DNA of 33,102 nt from VRUE01 sp963730315 (GCA_963730315.1 CAVSRD010000001.1:1-33102), one strand, 5' to 3'; positions 8,421-17,134 are shown, counted from the stretch's first letter. The notes: generated from the sequence alone by a model not told the origin. Program-made: numbers and translations.

Positions 8421-9224
8421 ATGAGGCGGCGCCTCGTCGCGGCCGGTGTCGTGCTGGCGGTGCTCTTCACGCCGCTGTGGATGCTCTCCGCCTCGGCCTC
8501 GAAGAAGCTGCGCACAGCGCGGATCAGCAGCGGCGTCCGTGCCCTGCTGCGCGGCGAGCAGGCCGTCCTACGGGCAGACCGGGAGCGCCGAGCGATCGAA
8601 GCGCGGCTGCCGCAGGCGCCGATCCTCCGCGAGGCGCCGGGCGCCGGGCGCGAGGTGGCGCTCACCTTCGACGACGGGCCCGGCCCCTACACCGAAGAAA
8701 TCCTCGACATCCTGATCCGCCATCGGGCGCCGACGACCTTCTTCCCGGTCGGGCTGGCGATCGACGAATACCCGGACGAGATCCGCCGCGAGGCGGAAGC
8801 CGGCTTCGCGATCGGCGACCACACCCAGGACCACGTGAAGGTGGCCGGCCTGCCGCCCGCCGAACAGGAATCCCAGCTGCTCGATCAGGCCGCCGACCTG
8901 CAGCGGCTCGGCGTGCCCTTCCCACGCCTCTTCCGGCCGCCCTTCGGCGAGTACGACGCGAACACGCTGAAGCTGCTGCGCCGCGAGAAGATGCTGACGG
9001 TCCTCTGGACGGTGGAGACCGCCGACTACGAGCGTCCCGGCGAAGAGGCGATCCTCCAGCACGTGCTCGAAGAGGTCCACCCGGGCGCGGTCGTCCTCCT
9101 TCACGACGGCGGCGGCGACCGCTCCGAGACGGTCACAGCGCTGCCCAGGGTGATCGAGGAGCTGCGCGCCCGCGGCTACCGGCTGGTCACCGTCCCCCAG
9201 CTCGTCCTCGACGACTCCCGGTGA
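8421..9224 (+). CDS. Polysaccharide deacetylase (NodB homology domain), membrane-anchored
   Basis: This is 267 residues from the ATG at 8421, where a basic MRRRL precedes a membrane anchor (VVLAVLFTPLWML). A GTG at 8370 overlapping the ubiA stop is in frame and would add 17 residues; the ATG is preferred because the anchor starts there. The NodB domain begins near residue 78. Motif 1 is LTFDDGPGPYT (D84, D85). Motif 2 is GDHTQDH, with metal-binding H134 and H138. Motif 3 is RPPFGEYD (R172). Motif 5 is VVLLHDGGG (H228, D229). Family members remove N- or O-acetyl groups from peptidoglycan or other surface polysaccharides, with a divalent metal. It acts outside the membrane and belongs by position to the two-component/UbiA cluster. 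Confidence 0.88.
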   Translation: MRRRLVAAGVVLAVLFTPLWMLSASASKKLRTARISSGVRALLRGEQAVLRADRERRAIEARLPQAPILREAPGAGREVALTFDDGPGPYTEEILDILIRHRAPTTFFPVGLAIDEYPDEIRREAEAGFAIGDHTQDHVKVAGLPPAEQESQLLDQAADLQRLGVPFPRLFRPPFGEYDANTLKLLRREKMLTVLWTVETADYERPGEEAILQHVLEEVHPGAVVLLHDGGGDRSETVTALPRVIEELRARGYRLVTVPQLVLDDSR

Positions 9225-9236
9225 GTGGAGGCGCGC

Positions 9237-9551
9237 TCAGCCCTCGACCGGCAGGTCGGAGCGCAGCTCGACCTTGCCCTCGCGCCGGAACTGGAGGTCG
9301 ATCGTCTCGTTCTTTCGGTAGGTGCCGAACAGACCCAGGTACATCGCCAGCCAGCGGCCGGCGCCGACCTTCTCCTTGACGATCTCGCGGCGGAAGACGA
9401 TCTCGCCGGCGCGAACGTCGTAATCGACCCCCTCGCGCTGCTCGACGCCGTTGACGAAGACCGCGTAGGGGGCCTCCGCGCCGGCCGGCAGCTTCACCCG
9501 CCGCCCGGCCGCGTAGCTGCCCTTGGGGATCTCGGTCTCCTTATCGCCCAT
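9237..9551 (-). CDS. Conserved-looking small protein of unknown function
   Basis: This 104-residue soluble protein, MGDKETEIPKGSYAAG at the start, has no signal peptide or membrane helix. It is rich in alternating hydrophobic/charged segments suggesting beta strands (PYAVFVNGVEQREGVDYDV, EIVFRREIV, ETIDLQFRREGKVELRSD). The NGVEQREGVDYDV stretch resembles the short beta repeats found in phage or adhesin accessory domains, but this is weak. Its stop lies 12 nt from the convergent deacetylase stop. A small hairpin lies between it and the next upstream minus-strand gene. I do not recognise the family. Confidence 0.65.
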   Translation of the reverse strand: MGDKETEIPKGSYAAGRRVKLPAGAEAPYAVFVNGVEQREGVDYDVRAGEIVFRREIVKEKVGAGRWLAMYLGLFGTYRKNETIDLQFRREGKVELRSDLPVEG

Positions 9552-9569
9552 CTCGCGCCTGGCGAGTTA

Positions 9570-9586
9570 CTCCCCCATACGGGGAG
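9570..9586. repeat. Short inverted repeat between two minus-strand genes
   Basis: CTCCCC (9570-9575) and GGGGAG (9581-9586) can pair as a 6-bp stem with a 5-nt loop. It sits in the 46-nt gap between the genes ending at 9598 and starting at 9551. There is no T-run, so terminator function is doubtful. Confidence 0.3.
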
Positions 9587-9597
9587 GAAGTCGCCAA

Positions 9598-9954
9598 TCA
9601 TCGGCTCGCTCCTTGCGCCAGAGTCTCGCGCACCAGCTCGAACGGCGTCTCGTAGTCGGTCGGGTCCAACTCCTCCCGCTTCACCCCGCCCCGGTACGGC
9701 ACGAACGTGCCGTCCCCGCGCACGTCCACCCCGGCGACCGGCTTGCGCAGCAGACCCTTGCCGCTGAGCTGCAGGCGAGCCTGTACCTGCTGCCTCGGCT
9801 CGAACCGCCGCAACATCGATGCGGGCCCCACCGGCCCCTCGGCGCGGATCGCCAGCGCCCGCTCCCGCATCGCCGCCACCGCCTCCCCCAGGTCGTCGAA
9901 GCCGTCGTGCTCGACGTCCGAGCCGTGCCGGACCGTCAGCTTCCAGCTGGACAC
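9598..9954 (-). CDS. Small protein of unknown function downstream of citrate synthase
   Basis: This is a 118-residue protein, best started at the GTG at 9954 (VSSWKLTVRHGSDVEHDGF). The open frame extends further upstream only as a shadow inside the citrate synthase gene. The sequence contains a helix-like segment (DLGEAVAAMRERALAIRAEG) and a charged C-terminal half with VDVRGDGTFVPYRGGV and DYETPFELVRETLA. No signal peptide or membrane helix is visible. It begins 11 nt after the citrate synthase stop on the same strand, so the two are probably co-transcribed. I do not recognise a family, and no metabolic role is implied beyond the shared transcript. Confidence 0.65.
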   Translation of the reverse strand: MSSWKLTVRHGSDVEHDGFDDLGEAVAAMRERALAIRAEGPVGPASMLRRFEPRQQVQARLQLSGKGLLRKPVAGVDVRGDGTFVPYRGGVKREELDPTDYETPFELVRETLAQGASR

Positions 9955-9965
9955 GCGACGGGCCG

Positions 9966-11366
9966 CTACGCCCCGCGCCGTGGCCGTTTCGGCCGCCGCG
10001 CCGGCGGCCCGACGATTTTTTCCGGCCCCTCGCGATCGCCGACCGCGACGTAGTCCCGGTCGCGATAGCCCGTGTAGATCTGTCGCGGACGGGCGATCTT
10101 CTGCTCGGGGTCTTCGTGCAGCTCCATCCACTGAGCGACCCAGCCGGCGGTGCGCGGGATCGCGAAGATCACCGTGAACATGTCGGTCGGGATCTCCAGC
10201 GCCTCGTAGATGATCCCCGAGTAGTAGTCGACGTTCGGGTAGAGCTTGCGCGAGGTGAAGTAGTCGTCGTCGAGCGCCCGTTTCTCCAGCTCGCGGGCGA
10301 GCTCGACCAGCGGGTTGTACTCGGTCGCCTCGAAGACCTCGTCCATGTGCTGTTGGATGATCCGCCCCCGCGGGTCGAAGTTCTTGTAGACGCGGTGGCC
10401 GAAGCCCATCAGTTTCTCTTCGCGTCCCTTCACGCGCTCGAGGAAGCCGGGGATGTTGTCGACCGACTCGATCCGCCTCAGCATCCGCAGCACCGCCTCG
10501 TTGGCGCCGCCGTGCAGCGGCCCATAGAGCGCCCCGACCCCGGCCGCCACCGCGGAGTAGGGGTCTACGTCAGAGGAGCCGACGCCGCGCACTGCGCTGG
10601 TCGAGCAATTCTGTTCGTGGTCGGCATGGAGGATGAAGAGCACGTCGAGCGCCCGCGCCAGCCGCTGGTCCGGCTCGTACTTGACCTCGGTCTTCTTGAA
10701 CATCATCGAGAGGAAGTTCTCGGCGTAGCGCAGGTCGTTGTCGGGGTAGACGTAGGGCAGCCCCATGTTGTGGCGGTAGGAGAAGGCGGCCAGGGTCGGC
10801 ACCTTCGCGATCAGTCGCACCGCCGCCATGTAGCGCTCTTCGGGGTCGTCGATCTGCTTCGCGTCGGGATAGAAGGTCGAGAGCGCGCCGACCCCGGCGA
10901 GCAACATCCCCATCGGGTGCGCGTCGTAGCGGAAGCCCTCGAAGAAGTTCTTGAGATCCTCGTGGACGAAGGTGTGGTGGGTGATGTCGTAGGCCCAGCG
11001 GTCGAGCTGCGGCCCGGTCGGCAGCTCGCCGAAGATCAGCAGGTAGGCGACCTCGAGGAAGCTGGAGCTCTCGCTGAGCAGCTCGATCGGGTAGCCGCGG
11101 TGTTGGAGGATCCCCGCCTCGCCGTCGATGTAGGTGATCGCAGAGCGGCAGGAGGCGGTGTTGGTGAAGGCCGGGTCGTAGGACATCAGGCCGAATTCGT
11201 CCTCGGAGACTTTGATCTGGCGCAGGTCCATGGCCCGTACGGTGCCGTCCGTGACCGGCAGCTCGTAGGTCTGCCCGGTGCGGTTGTCGGTGACGGTGAG
11301 AGTCTCCGAGCCGGTGGCGGCCCGCCCCTCGGCGGCTGCGTTGGTGGTCTGCTGCTCGGTGGCCAT
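9966..11366 (-). CDS. gltA: Citrate synthase
   Basis: This 466-residue enzyme condenses acetyl-CoA and oxaloacetate to citrate, the first step of the TCA cycle. The start is the ATG at 11366, preceded by a strong GAGGAGG; the frame remains open upstream but that part is not citrate synthase. The N-terminal beta extension (LTVTDNRTGQTYELPVTDG) is typical of type II, hexameric bacterial enzymes. Active-site regions are visible: ILHADHEQNCSTSAVR, LYGPLHGGANEAVLRML with the catalytic His, and MGFGHRVYKNFDPRG with the second His and substrate-binding Arg. The C-terminal part includes FAIPRTAGWVAQWMEL. The C-terminus has an extra basic tail (PPARRPKRPRRGA). A small unknown gene follows 11 nt downstream. 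Confidence 0.96.
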   Translation of the reverse strand: MATEQQTTNAAAEGRAATGSETLTVTDNRTGQTYELPVTDGTVRAMDLRQIKVSEDEFGLMSYDPAFTNTASCRSAITYIDGEAGILQHRGYPIELLSESSSFLEVAYLLIFGELPTGPQLDRWAYDITHHTFVHEDLKNFFEGFRYDAHPMGMLLAGVGALSTFYPDAKQIDDPEERYMAAVRLIAKVPTLAAFSYRHNMGLPYVYPDNDLRYAENFLSMMFKKTEVKYEPDQRLARALDVLFILHADHEQNCSTSAVRGVGSSDVDPYSAVAAGVGALYGPLHGGANEAVLRMLRRIESVDNIPGFLERVKGREEKLMGFGHRVYKNFDPRGRIIQQHMDEVFEATEYNPLVELARELEKRALDDDYFTSRKLYPNVDYYSGIIYEALEIPTDMFTVIFAIPRTAGWVAQWMELHEDPEQKIARPRQIYTGYRDRDYVAVGDREGPEKIVGPPARRPKRPRRGA

Positions 11367-11470
11367 CACCCCTCCTCGAAGTCGGGTGCATTTCGACTGG
11401 GAGGGGCCAGTATCGCAGTTCGGATTGCCCGGCCTGCGACTGTCCGGAGAGGTAGCGACGGGCCGCAGCG

Positions 11471-12403
11471 CTACTCGGCCGCCGCTGTCGGCAGCGGCTC
11501 GAAGCGGGTCATCCCGACCAGGTCGCCGAGCCGCTCGTCGATCTCCTCGCGGCTCAGCCGCGACACCCGCTCGGTGCCGAACTCCTCGACGTTGAAGGAC
11601 GCGAGCACCGTGCCGTAGCCCATTGCGCGCCGCAGGCTGGCCTCGTCGAGCTCGCCGTCGTGGCTGTCGAGGTAGCCCAGGAAGCCGCCGGCAAAGCTGT
11701 CGCCGGCGCCGGTCGGATCGCGCACGTCCTCCAACGGGAAGCCGGGCAGGGCGAAGAAGCCCGCCTCCGTGAACAGCGCCGCCCCGTACTCGCCCTGCTT
11801 GGCGACGACGGCGCGCGGGCCACGCTCCATCACCGCCCGCGCGGCGCGGGCCAGGTTCGACTCGCCGGTCAGCTGGCGGATCTCGGCGTCGTTGACGATC
11901 ACGCAGTCGACCTCGCCGATCGCCGCCAGCAGCGAGTCCCTCGCTGTGTCGATCCAGAGGTTCATCGAGTCCAGCGCGGAGAAGCGGGTGGCGCCGCACT
12001 GGGCGCGGACCTGGCGCTGCAGGTCCGGCTGGATGTTGGCGAGGAAGAGGACGTCCGCCTCCTTCGAAGCAGGGGAGAGCTTCGGGTCGAACTCGCCGAA
12101 GACCCCGAGCTGGGTGTCCTCGGTGTGGGCGACGTTGAGGTCGTACTCGTAGCGGCCGCGCCAGAAGAACGACCGGCCTCCCTCGACCCGCTCGATGTCA
12201 TCGGTGAGCACGCCGCGGCTCTCCAGCACCTCGAACTCGGCCTGGCCGAAGTCCTCGCCCACCGGCCCGACGGGGCGCACCTCGGTGAAGAAGCTGGCAG
12301 CGATCGAGAAGTGCACGGCGGTGCCGCCCAGCATCCGCTCGCGCTCGCCGAACGGCGTGCGCACGGAGTCGAATGCGATCGATCCGACGACGGTCAGGGA
12401 CAT
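11471..12403 (-). CDS. PfkB-family carbohydrate kinase
   Basis: This 310-residue cytosolic sugar kinase is of the ribokinase/PfkB fold. The N-terminal GSIAFDSV and GGTAVHFSIAAS segments form the substrate lid region. The C-terminal signature DPTGAGDSFAGGF spans about 229-241, with catalytic base Asp235 in the anion hole GAGD. IVNDAEIRQLTG is the usual middle motif. Family members phosphorylate sugars, nucleosides or sugar-like cofactors using ATP; the substrate cannot be told from sequence alone. It lies upstream of gltA on the same strand with a 104-nt gap, so it may be a separate transcript. TAGGCT is 9 nt before the ATG, without a Shine-Dalgarno. Confidence 0.9.
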   Translation of the reverse strand: MSLTVVGSIAFDSVRTPFGERERMLGGTAVHFSIAASFFTEVRPVGPVGEDFGQAEFEVLESRGVLTDDIERVEGGRSFFWRGRYEYDLNVAHTEDTQLGVFGEFDPKLSPASKEADVLFLANIQPDLQRQVRAQCGATRFSALDSMNLWIDTARDSLLAAIGEVDCVIVNDAEIRQLTGESNLARAARAVMERGPRAVVAKQGEYGAALFTEAGFFALPGFPLEDVRDPTGAGDSFAGGFLGYLDSHDGELDEASLRRAMGYGTVLASFNVEEFGTERVSRLSREEIDERLGDLVGMTRFEPLPTAAAE

Positions 12404-12412
12404 CGGCAGGGC

Positions 12413-12418
12413 AGCCTA
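12413..12418 (-). promoter_or_regulatory. -10 element (TAGGCT) for the PfkB kinase gene
   Basis: On the minus strand TAGGCT lies 9 nt before the ATG at 12403. It lies in the 43-nt gap to the divergent oxidoreductase gene. A leader of 0-3 nt is predicted. Confidence 0.4.
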
Positions 12419-12446
12419 GCGGCTCCCCTGCGAGACTCCCGGTTCG

Positions 12447-13393
12447 ATGAAGGCGATCCAGATCGAGAAGTTCGGCGGGCCGGAGGTGCTTCGGCACGTC
12501 GAGGCCGACGACGCCGTGCCCGGCGAGGGCGAGGTGCTGGTCGAGGTCGCGCGCAGCGGGATCAACTTCGCCGACACGCACGCGACCCGCAACGACTACC
12601 TGGCCGAGCAGCAGCTGCCGCTGATCCCGGGGGCGGAGGTGAGCGGGCGCACGCCGGACGGGAGGCGGGTGGCGGCGATCCTGCCGAGCGGCGGGTACGC
12701 GGCGAAGGTGGCGGTGCCCGAGGGGCTGCTGATTCCCGTGCCGGACGAGGTTGACGACGATCGCGCGGCGGCGCTGCTGTTGCAGGGGCTGACCGCGATG
12801 GCGCTGGTGCGGCGCTGCGCGCGGGTCGAGGAGGGGGAGACGCTGGTGGTCGAGGCGGCCGCGGGGGGACCGGGTCGCTCTCGGTGCAGCTCGGCAAGCG
12901 CGCCGGGGCGAAGGTGATCGGGCTCGCCTCCAGCGAGGAGAAGCGGGCGCTGGTCGAGCGGCTCGGCGCCGACGCGACGGTCGACTCTCGAACGGGCGAC
13001 CTGCGGGAGGCGATCCGCGCCGCGAACGGCGGCGAGCGGGTCGACGCGGTCCTCCACATGAGCGGCGGCGAGGCCTTTGACGCCGAGCTCTCGGCCCTCG
13101 CCCCGTTCGGCCGGATGGTCGTCTTCGGGATCGCCTCGCGCGAGCAGCGCGACGTCTCCACCGCCGCTCTGCTGCGCGGGTCGCTGTCGGTGATCGGCTT
13201 CTGGCTCGTCCACCTGCTGATGCGCCGCGAGCTGGTCGCGCCGATGATCGGCGAGCTGCTGGAGGCGGTCGCCGGCGGCGAGCTGGAGGTCCAGGTGGGC
13301 GAGGTCTACCCGCTGTCGGAGGCGGCGCGCGCCCACGAAGACCTGATCGGGCGCCGCACCTCCGGCAAGCTGCTGCTGGACCCGTCCAAGTGA
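12447..13393 (+). pseudogene. Zinc-independent quinone oxidoreductase (MDR family), frameshifted
   Basis: Two overlapping frames together encode one 315-residue medium-chain NADPH:quinone oxidoreductase. The N-terminal GroES-like part reads MKAIQIEKFGGPEVLR, GINFADTHATRND and PLIPGAEVSG, up to LVVEAAAGG. The reading frame is lost in a run of six G (12863-12868). Adding one base restores the usual AAGGTGSLSVQLGKRAGAKVIG region, here as the start of the second frame, which continues through the Rossmann part to SGKLLLDPSK. No zinc-ligand cysteines are seen, as in the QOR/zeta-crystallin branch. With a homopolymer at the break and both halves well conserved, a sequencing error is more likely than true inactivation. 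Its stop overlaps the GTG of the helicase, so the two are coupled. Confidence 0.85.
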
Positions 13394-14836
13394 GCGCCTT
13401 CAAGGACCTGGGGCTGGCGCCTGCAGATCCAGCAGGCGCTGGACGAGCTCGGCTACACCGAGCCGACGCCGATCCAGGAGCAGGCGATCCCCGAGCTGCT
13501 CGCCGGGCACGACGTGATCGGCCAGGCGCAGACCGGGACCGGCAAGACCGCCGCCTTCGGCCTGCCGATGCTGCAGTACGTGGATCCGGCCAGCGACGAG
13601 GTGCAGGCGATTGTCCTCACCCCGACCCGCGAGCTGTGCATCCAGGTGACCCAGGCGCTGCGCGCCTACGCCGAGCACCTCGAGGTCGAGATCGTCGCGA
13701 TCTTCGGTGGCGCCCCGATCCGCTCGCAGCAGTCGCAGCTGCGGGCCGGCGCCCACGTGGTCGTCGCCACGGTGGGGCGGATGATGGACCTGATGTCGCG
13801 TCGCTCGCTGGTCCTCACCGCGGCCCGCTACGTGGTCCTCGACGAGGCCGACGAGATGCTCGACCTCGGATTCATCGAGGACGTCGAGAAGATCCTGCGG
13901 CTCTGCCCGAGCGGTCGCCAGACGGCGCTCTTCTCGGCGACCATCCCGCCGCCGATCCAGCGGCTCGCGGAGAGCTACATGTACGAACCGACGACGATCC
14001 GGATCACGCCGAAGAAACTGACCGTGGACGCGATCGAACAGGCTTTCGTCGAGGTGCCGGCGAAGGAGAAGGCGTCGCGCCTGGTCGAGCTGTTGAAGGA
14101 AGAGGAACCGGAGCAGGCGATCGCCTTCTGCCGCACCAAAATCGGCGTCGTGCGGCTCGAGAAGACGCTGAAGGACCGGGGGCTCGACGTGAAGGCCCTG
14201 CACGGCGACATGAGCCAGGGCGCCCGAGACGGGGTGATGATCTCCTTCAAGGACCACCGCGTGCGGCTGCTGGTTGCCACCGACATCGCCGCCCGCGGCC
14301 TCGACATCGAGCACGTCACCCACGTGATCAACTACGACGTCCCCGCCTCCTCGGAGGTCTATGTCCACCGGATCGGGCGCACCGGCCGGGTCGGGCGCAC
14401 CGGCCGGGCGATAACCCTGGTCACGCCGGCGCAGCGCAAGGAGATCGGCCGGATCGAGCGCGACGTCAAGACCTCGATCGGCGAGTGGGAGAGTCCCGAG
14501 GACCGGCTCGAACACGCCCCGCGCCCGCGCCGCCACGACCGCGAGCGGGTGGCGAAGGGGAACGGGAGCGGGGCGCCGGCGGAGAAGGGGACCCCGGGCG
14601 AGTGGGTGAAGCTGTTCGTCAATCGCGGCGAACGCAGCGGCATCACCGAGGACGACCTGCGCTGGGCGCTGCGCGAGGGCGCCGTGCTGGGCGACGAGGC
14701 GATCCACGAGATCCGTGTCCTGCACCGCTTCTCATTCGTCGAGGTGGCCTCCGGCGAGGCCGACCGCACGGTCGAGTTCCTCGACGGGACCAAGCTGAAG
14801 GGCAAGGAGATCCGGCTCGAGGTGGCAGAGAGCTAG
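13390..14836 (+). CDS. DEAD-box RNA helicase with DbpA-type RNA-binding domain, start region frameshifted
   Basis: The main frame encodes all helicase motifs: Q motif (PTPIQ), I (AQTGTGKT), Ia (PTRELCIQ), II (VLDEADEMLDLGF), III (SATIPP), IV (AIAFCRTK), V (ATDIAARGLDIEH) and VI (HRIGRTGRVGRTGRA). The TPGR position reads TVGR. After a charged linker, residues from about WVKLFVNRGERSG to the end match the DbpA/CsdA RNA-binding domain. The class remodels structured RNA, often in ribosome assembly or cold. The main frame has no ATG/GTG/TTG before the Q motif; the natural opening VSAFKDLGLA is in another frame beginning with the GTG at 13390. Removing one C of the pair at 13420-13421 joins them with canonical spacing (481 residues). 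This is probably a sequence error. Confidence 0.88.
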
Positions 14837-14862
14837 CCGGGGATCACTCGGTCTTTCTTTCC

Positions 14863-14892
14863 TGGACAGGGTATCGGCCCGTGGCATATGGT
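14863..14892 (+). promoter_or_regulatory. Candidate promoter for the first repeat surface protein
   Basis: TGGACA at 14863-14868 (five of six matches to TTGACA) is separated by 18 nt from TATGGT at 14887-14892 (TANNNT). It would give a leader of about 40 nt carrying the AAGGAG before the ATG at 14940. Confidence 0.4.
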
Positions 14893-14939
14893 GAGCGCCA
14901 ATTGACCGGTTCGTTGCACCTCACTCAAGGAGTTGAAAG

Positions 14940-15479
14940 ATGACCCGAATCAGGAAGGTGCTCACCTTCTCCAACGTCGTCGCCTTCGTCGCGCTCTTCG
15001 TCGCGCTCGGCGGTTCCGTCTACGCCGCCGGGAAGATCAACGGCAAGCAGATCAAGGCGAGCTCGATCCCCGGCAATCGCCTCAAGGCGAGCTCGGTGAC
15101 CACCAGGCAGCTCAAGTCGAAGGCGGTCACCGGCGGCAAGGTGAAGCCCAACTCGCTGACCGGCAATCAGATCAACGAGAGCACCCTGAATGGGGTCAGC
15201 GCGGCCAGCCTGGCAAGCGTGCAGTACGCGGCCGCGGCGGTGATTCTGGGGGATGAATCGGGATCGTTCGGCAGCGGAACGTCGGGCATTGCTGCCTGCC
15301 CGCCCGGCACGTTCGTGATCGGCGGCGGGGCTACGCTCAGCGACAACAAGGACTCGTACATCAACGACAGCGGTCCGGTCTCCGGCGGCCTAGGATGGGT
15401 GGCGCACGCGCATGCGTTCAAGCCCGGCTTGGTGATGACCGTTACCGCGGTCTGCACGGCGGTGAAAGCGATCGGCTGA
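14940..15479 (+). CDS. Secreted/surface protein with N-terminal anchor and short repeats, member 1
   Basis: This 179-residue protein starts at an ATG 7 nt after AAGGAG. Residues 1-31 are a basic start plus a hydrophobic signal/anchor (VVAFVALFVALGGSVYAA). Residues about 32-85 contain imperfect 10-11-residue repeats with a basic/polar pattern (GKQIKASSIPGNRLKASSV, then RQLKSKAVTGGKVKPNSL). The C-terminal domain (from about 98) begins near ACPPGTFVIGGGATL and ends ...TAVCTAVKAIG, with two cysteines that could bridge. The same three-part plan is found in the genes at 18424 and 19338, whose signal segments are closer to each other. The domain has no known function to me; location outside the membrane is inferred from the N-terminus. 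A perfect hairpin follows the stop. Confidence 0.8.
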   Translation: MTRIRKVLTFSNVVAFVALFVALGGSVYAAGKINGKQIKASSIPGNRLKASSVTTRQLKSKAVTGGKVKPNSLTGNQINESTLNGVSAASLASVQYAAAAVILGDESGSFGSGTSGIAACPPGTFVIGGGATLSDNKDSYINDSGPVSGGLGWVAHAHAFKPGLVMTVTAVCTAVKAIG

Positions 15480-15498
15480 CATCAGCCACCGGACGCTG

Positions 15499-15528
15499 GT
15501 CGCGTGGGTGGGGTGCCACCCACGCGAC
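15499..15528. terminator. Bidirectional hairpin terminator
   Basis: A perfect 13-bp stem (15499-15511 with 15516-15528) encloses a GGTG loop. It sits between two convergent genes, 20 nt after the stop at 15479 and touching the response-regulator stop at 15528. No T-run follows, which is common in GC-rich actinobacteria. Confidence 0.7.
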
Positions 15529-15893
15529 TAGCCGCTCGTCAGCTCGGCGATTCGCTCGAACAGCGCCTCGAAGTCGATCGGCTTCGAGATGTAGCCGCCG
15601 ATTCCCAGCATCTCGTCACCGTCTCCGCTCGCCTCCTCGTGGGCGCTGACGATCAGGGCGGGCGTGTCGACCCCGCCCGCGCGCAGCTCGCGCAGGGCGT
15701 CGATCCCCGAGATCCGCGGCATCATCGCATCGAGCAGGAGCAGGTCGGGCTTCGGCCCGGCCGCCTTCAGCGCGTCGAGCACGCCCTGACCGTCGGTGGC
15801 CGTCTGGACCTCGTGGCCCGCCATCTCGAGCCTCGTCCGCAACAGCAGGAGGATCGTCTCGGAGTCGTCGGCGACTAGAACGCGCGCCATCAT
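15528..15893 (-). CDS. Single-domain (CheY-like) response regulator
   Basis: This 121-residue protein is only a receiver domain: acidic D9/D10 in LVADDSE, phospho-acceptor D55 in LLLLDAMMPRISG, Ser83 in IVSAHEE and Lys104 in GYISKPID. It has no DNA-binding or enzymatic output domain, so it must act through a partner protein or as part of a phosphorelay. The start is the first of two adjacent ATGs at 15893; it overlaps the kinase stop as ATGA, giving translational coupling. The upstream kinase is therefore the likely donor of phosphate. The target is unknown. Its 3' end lies in the hairpin shared with the convergent surface-protein gene. Confidence 0.9.
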   Translation of the reverse strand: MMARVLVADDSETILLLLRTRLEMAGHEVQTATDGQGVLDALKAAGPKPDLLLLDAMMPRISGIDALRELRAGGVDTPALIVSAHEEASGDGDEMLGIGGYISKPIDFEALFERIAELTSG

Positions 15894-17134
15894 CTCGCCT
15901 CCGCCTCCAGGGGCGCGTGCGGGGCATCGCCGGAAGCCGTGGCGGCCGGCAGCCGGAAGCTGAACGTCGATCCCCCGCCGGGGGTCGACTCGGCTGCGAC
16001 CGAGCCTCCGTGCAGCTCGACCAGCGACTTGGCGATCGCGAGGCCGAGGCCGGTGCCGCCGACCCGCTGGGTGAGGCCGGCATCGCCGCGGGTGAAGCGC
16101 TCGAAGATGTGCTCCAGCTGGTCCTGCGGTATCCCGGGCCCGTTGTCGATCACTGCGATCTCGACATCGGCATCGATCCGGGTCGCCTTCACCTCGATTG
16201 CCGCTCCTTCCGGGCAATACTCACTCGCATTCGTAAGCAGATTCACCATTACTTGGCGAACCCGGTCGCGATCGGCACTGGCCCTGGGCAGGTCGGGATC
16301 GATTGCGGTGCTCAGCGCCTGCCCGCGCGCTTCGAGCTGGCCGCGCATCGCCCGCTCCGCGTCCTCGACCAGCGTCTCCACCTCGGTTGGCCGCGGCTCG
16401 ATCTTCAGCCTGCCGGCGTCGCTGCGGGCGAGGTCGAGCAGGTCGTTGAGGAGGCGGACCAGGTGGCGGCTGTTGTCGAGGATTACCTCTACCGTCTCCA
16501 CCTGTTCCGGGCTCAGCTTGTCGCGCTCCATCATCAGCAGCTCGGCGAAGCCCTGGACCGAGGTCAGCGGGCTGCGCAGCTCGTGCGAGGCGGTCAGCAC
16601 GAACTCGTCTTTCATCCGATCGAGCTGGTCGCGTTCGCCGGCGCGGCGCTGCAGCTCCGCGGCCATCTCGTTGAAGGCGCGACCCAGCGAGGCCGTCTCC
16701 GAGAGGCCACCGACCTTGACCCGAGCCTCGAGGTCTCCGGCGGCCAGCTGTTCGGAGGCCTCGACCAGGTTCTCGAGCGGACGCCGCATCGAGGAGATCA
16801 GCCCGCTGAACAGCAACGCCGCCCCGGTCAGGGCGGCGATCAGCCCGGCGCCGACCAGCAGCGCCGTGTCTCGGGTCTGGTTGGAGATGTCGTCGCGGAG
16901 CGCCCGCCGCCGCCGCTGCTGGGCGAGGACGGTCGCGCGCGCCGCGGCCGGGTGGCGGCCCTGCGGGATCCGGGTGCGAGCCTGGATCTCGCTCTGGTAG
17001 GAGCGGGCGATCGCATCCTCGAAGTCCTGGCGCTGCTGGATGAAGCGCGCGACGCCGATCACCGCCAGGGCGGCCAGCACCGCGAAGGCGATCGTGAAGC
17101 CGATCGTCAGCCGCTTGGCGAGCGACTGACTCAA
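15890..17134 (-). CDS. Sensor histidine kinase with HAMP domain
   Basis: This kinase is about 414 residues from a TTG at 17134. The first membrane helix is LTIGFTIAFAVLAALAVIGV; a short external loop rich in Arg/Gln follows, then helix 2 (LLVGAGLIAALTGAALLF) and a HAMP domain (LENLVEASEQLAAGDLEAR). HisKA carries the phospho-His in TASHELRSPLTS. The ATPase domain has VNLLTNASEYCPEG, IDNGPGIPQDQ, FERFTRG and GGTGLGLAIAKS. It belongs to the PhoR-like HWE-free group and is coupled to the single-domain regulator. The start is uncertain: an ATG at 17191 is also in frame and would add 19 residues (MKFRASRASQQAYSRRRLR), but it would overlap the divergent phosphotransferase gene; a -10-like CATATT at 17153-17158 favours the shorter form. 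Confidence 0.85.
   Translation of the reverse strand: MSQSLAKRLTIGFTIAFAVLAALAVIGVARFIQQRQDFEDAIARSYQSEIQARTRIPQGRHPAAARATVLAQQRRRRALRDDISNQTRDTALLVGAGLIAALTGAALLFSGLISSMRRPLENLVEASEQLAAGDLEARVKVGGLSETASLGRAFNEMAAELQRRAGERDQLDRMKDEFVLTASHELRSPLTSVQGFAELLMMERDKLSPEQVETVEVILDNSRHLVRLLNDLLDLARSDAGRLKIEPRPTEVETLVEDAERAMRGQLEARGQALSTAIDPDLPRASADRDRVRQVMVNLLTNASEYCPEGAAIEVKATRIDADVEIAVIDNGPGIPQDQLEHIFERFTRGDAGLTQRVGGTGLGLAIAKSLVELHGGSVAAESTPGGGSTFSFRLPAATASGDAPHAPLEAEAR

Noticed and set aside
11367..11999. Upstream extension of the citrate synthase frame to 11999
   Set aside because: The extension is opposed by the PfkB frame on the same strand, has no domain, and the ATG at 11366 has a strong Shine-Dalgarno and the right family N-terminus.
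13390..13520. Programmed frameshift or CTG start for the helicase
   Set aside because: No slippery sequence or stimulatory structure is seen. A one-base correction restores canonical family spacing, and two similar indels lie elsewhere in the window, so an error is simpler.
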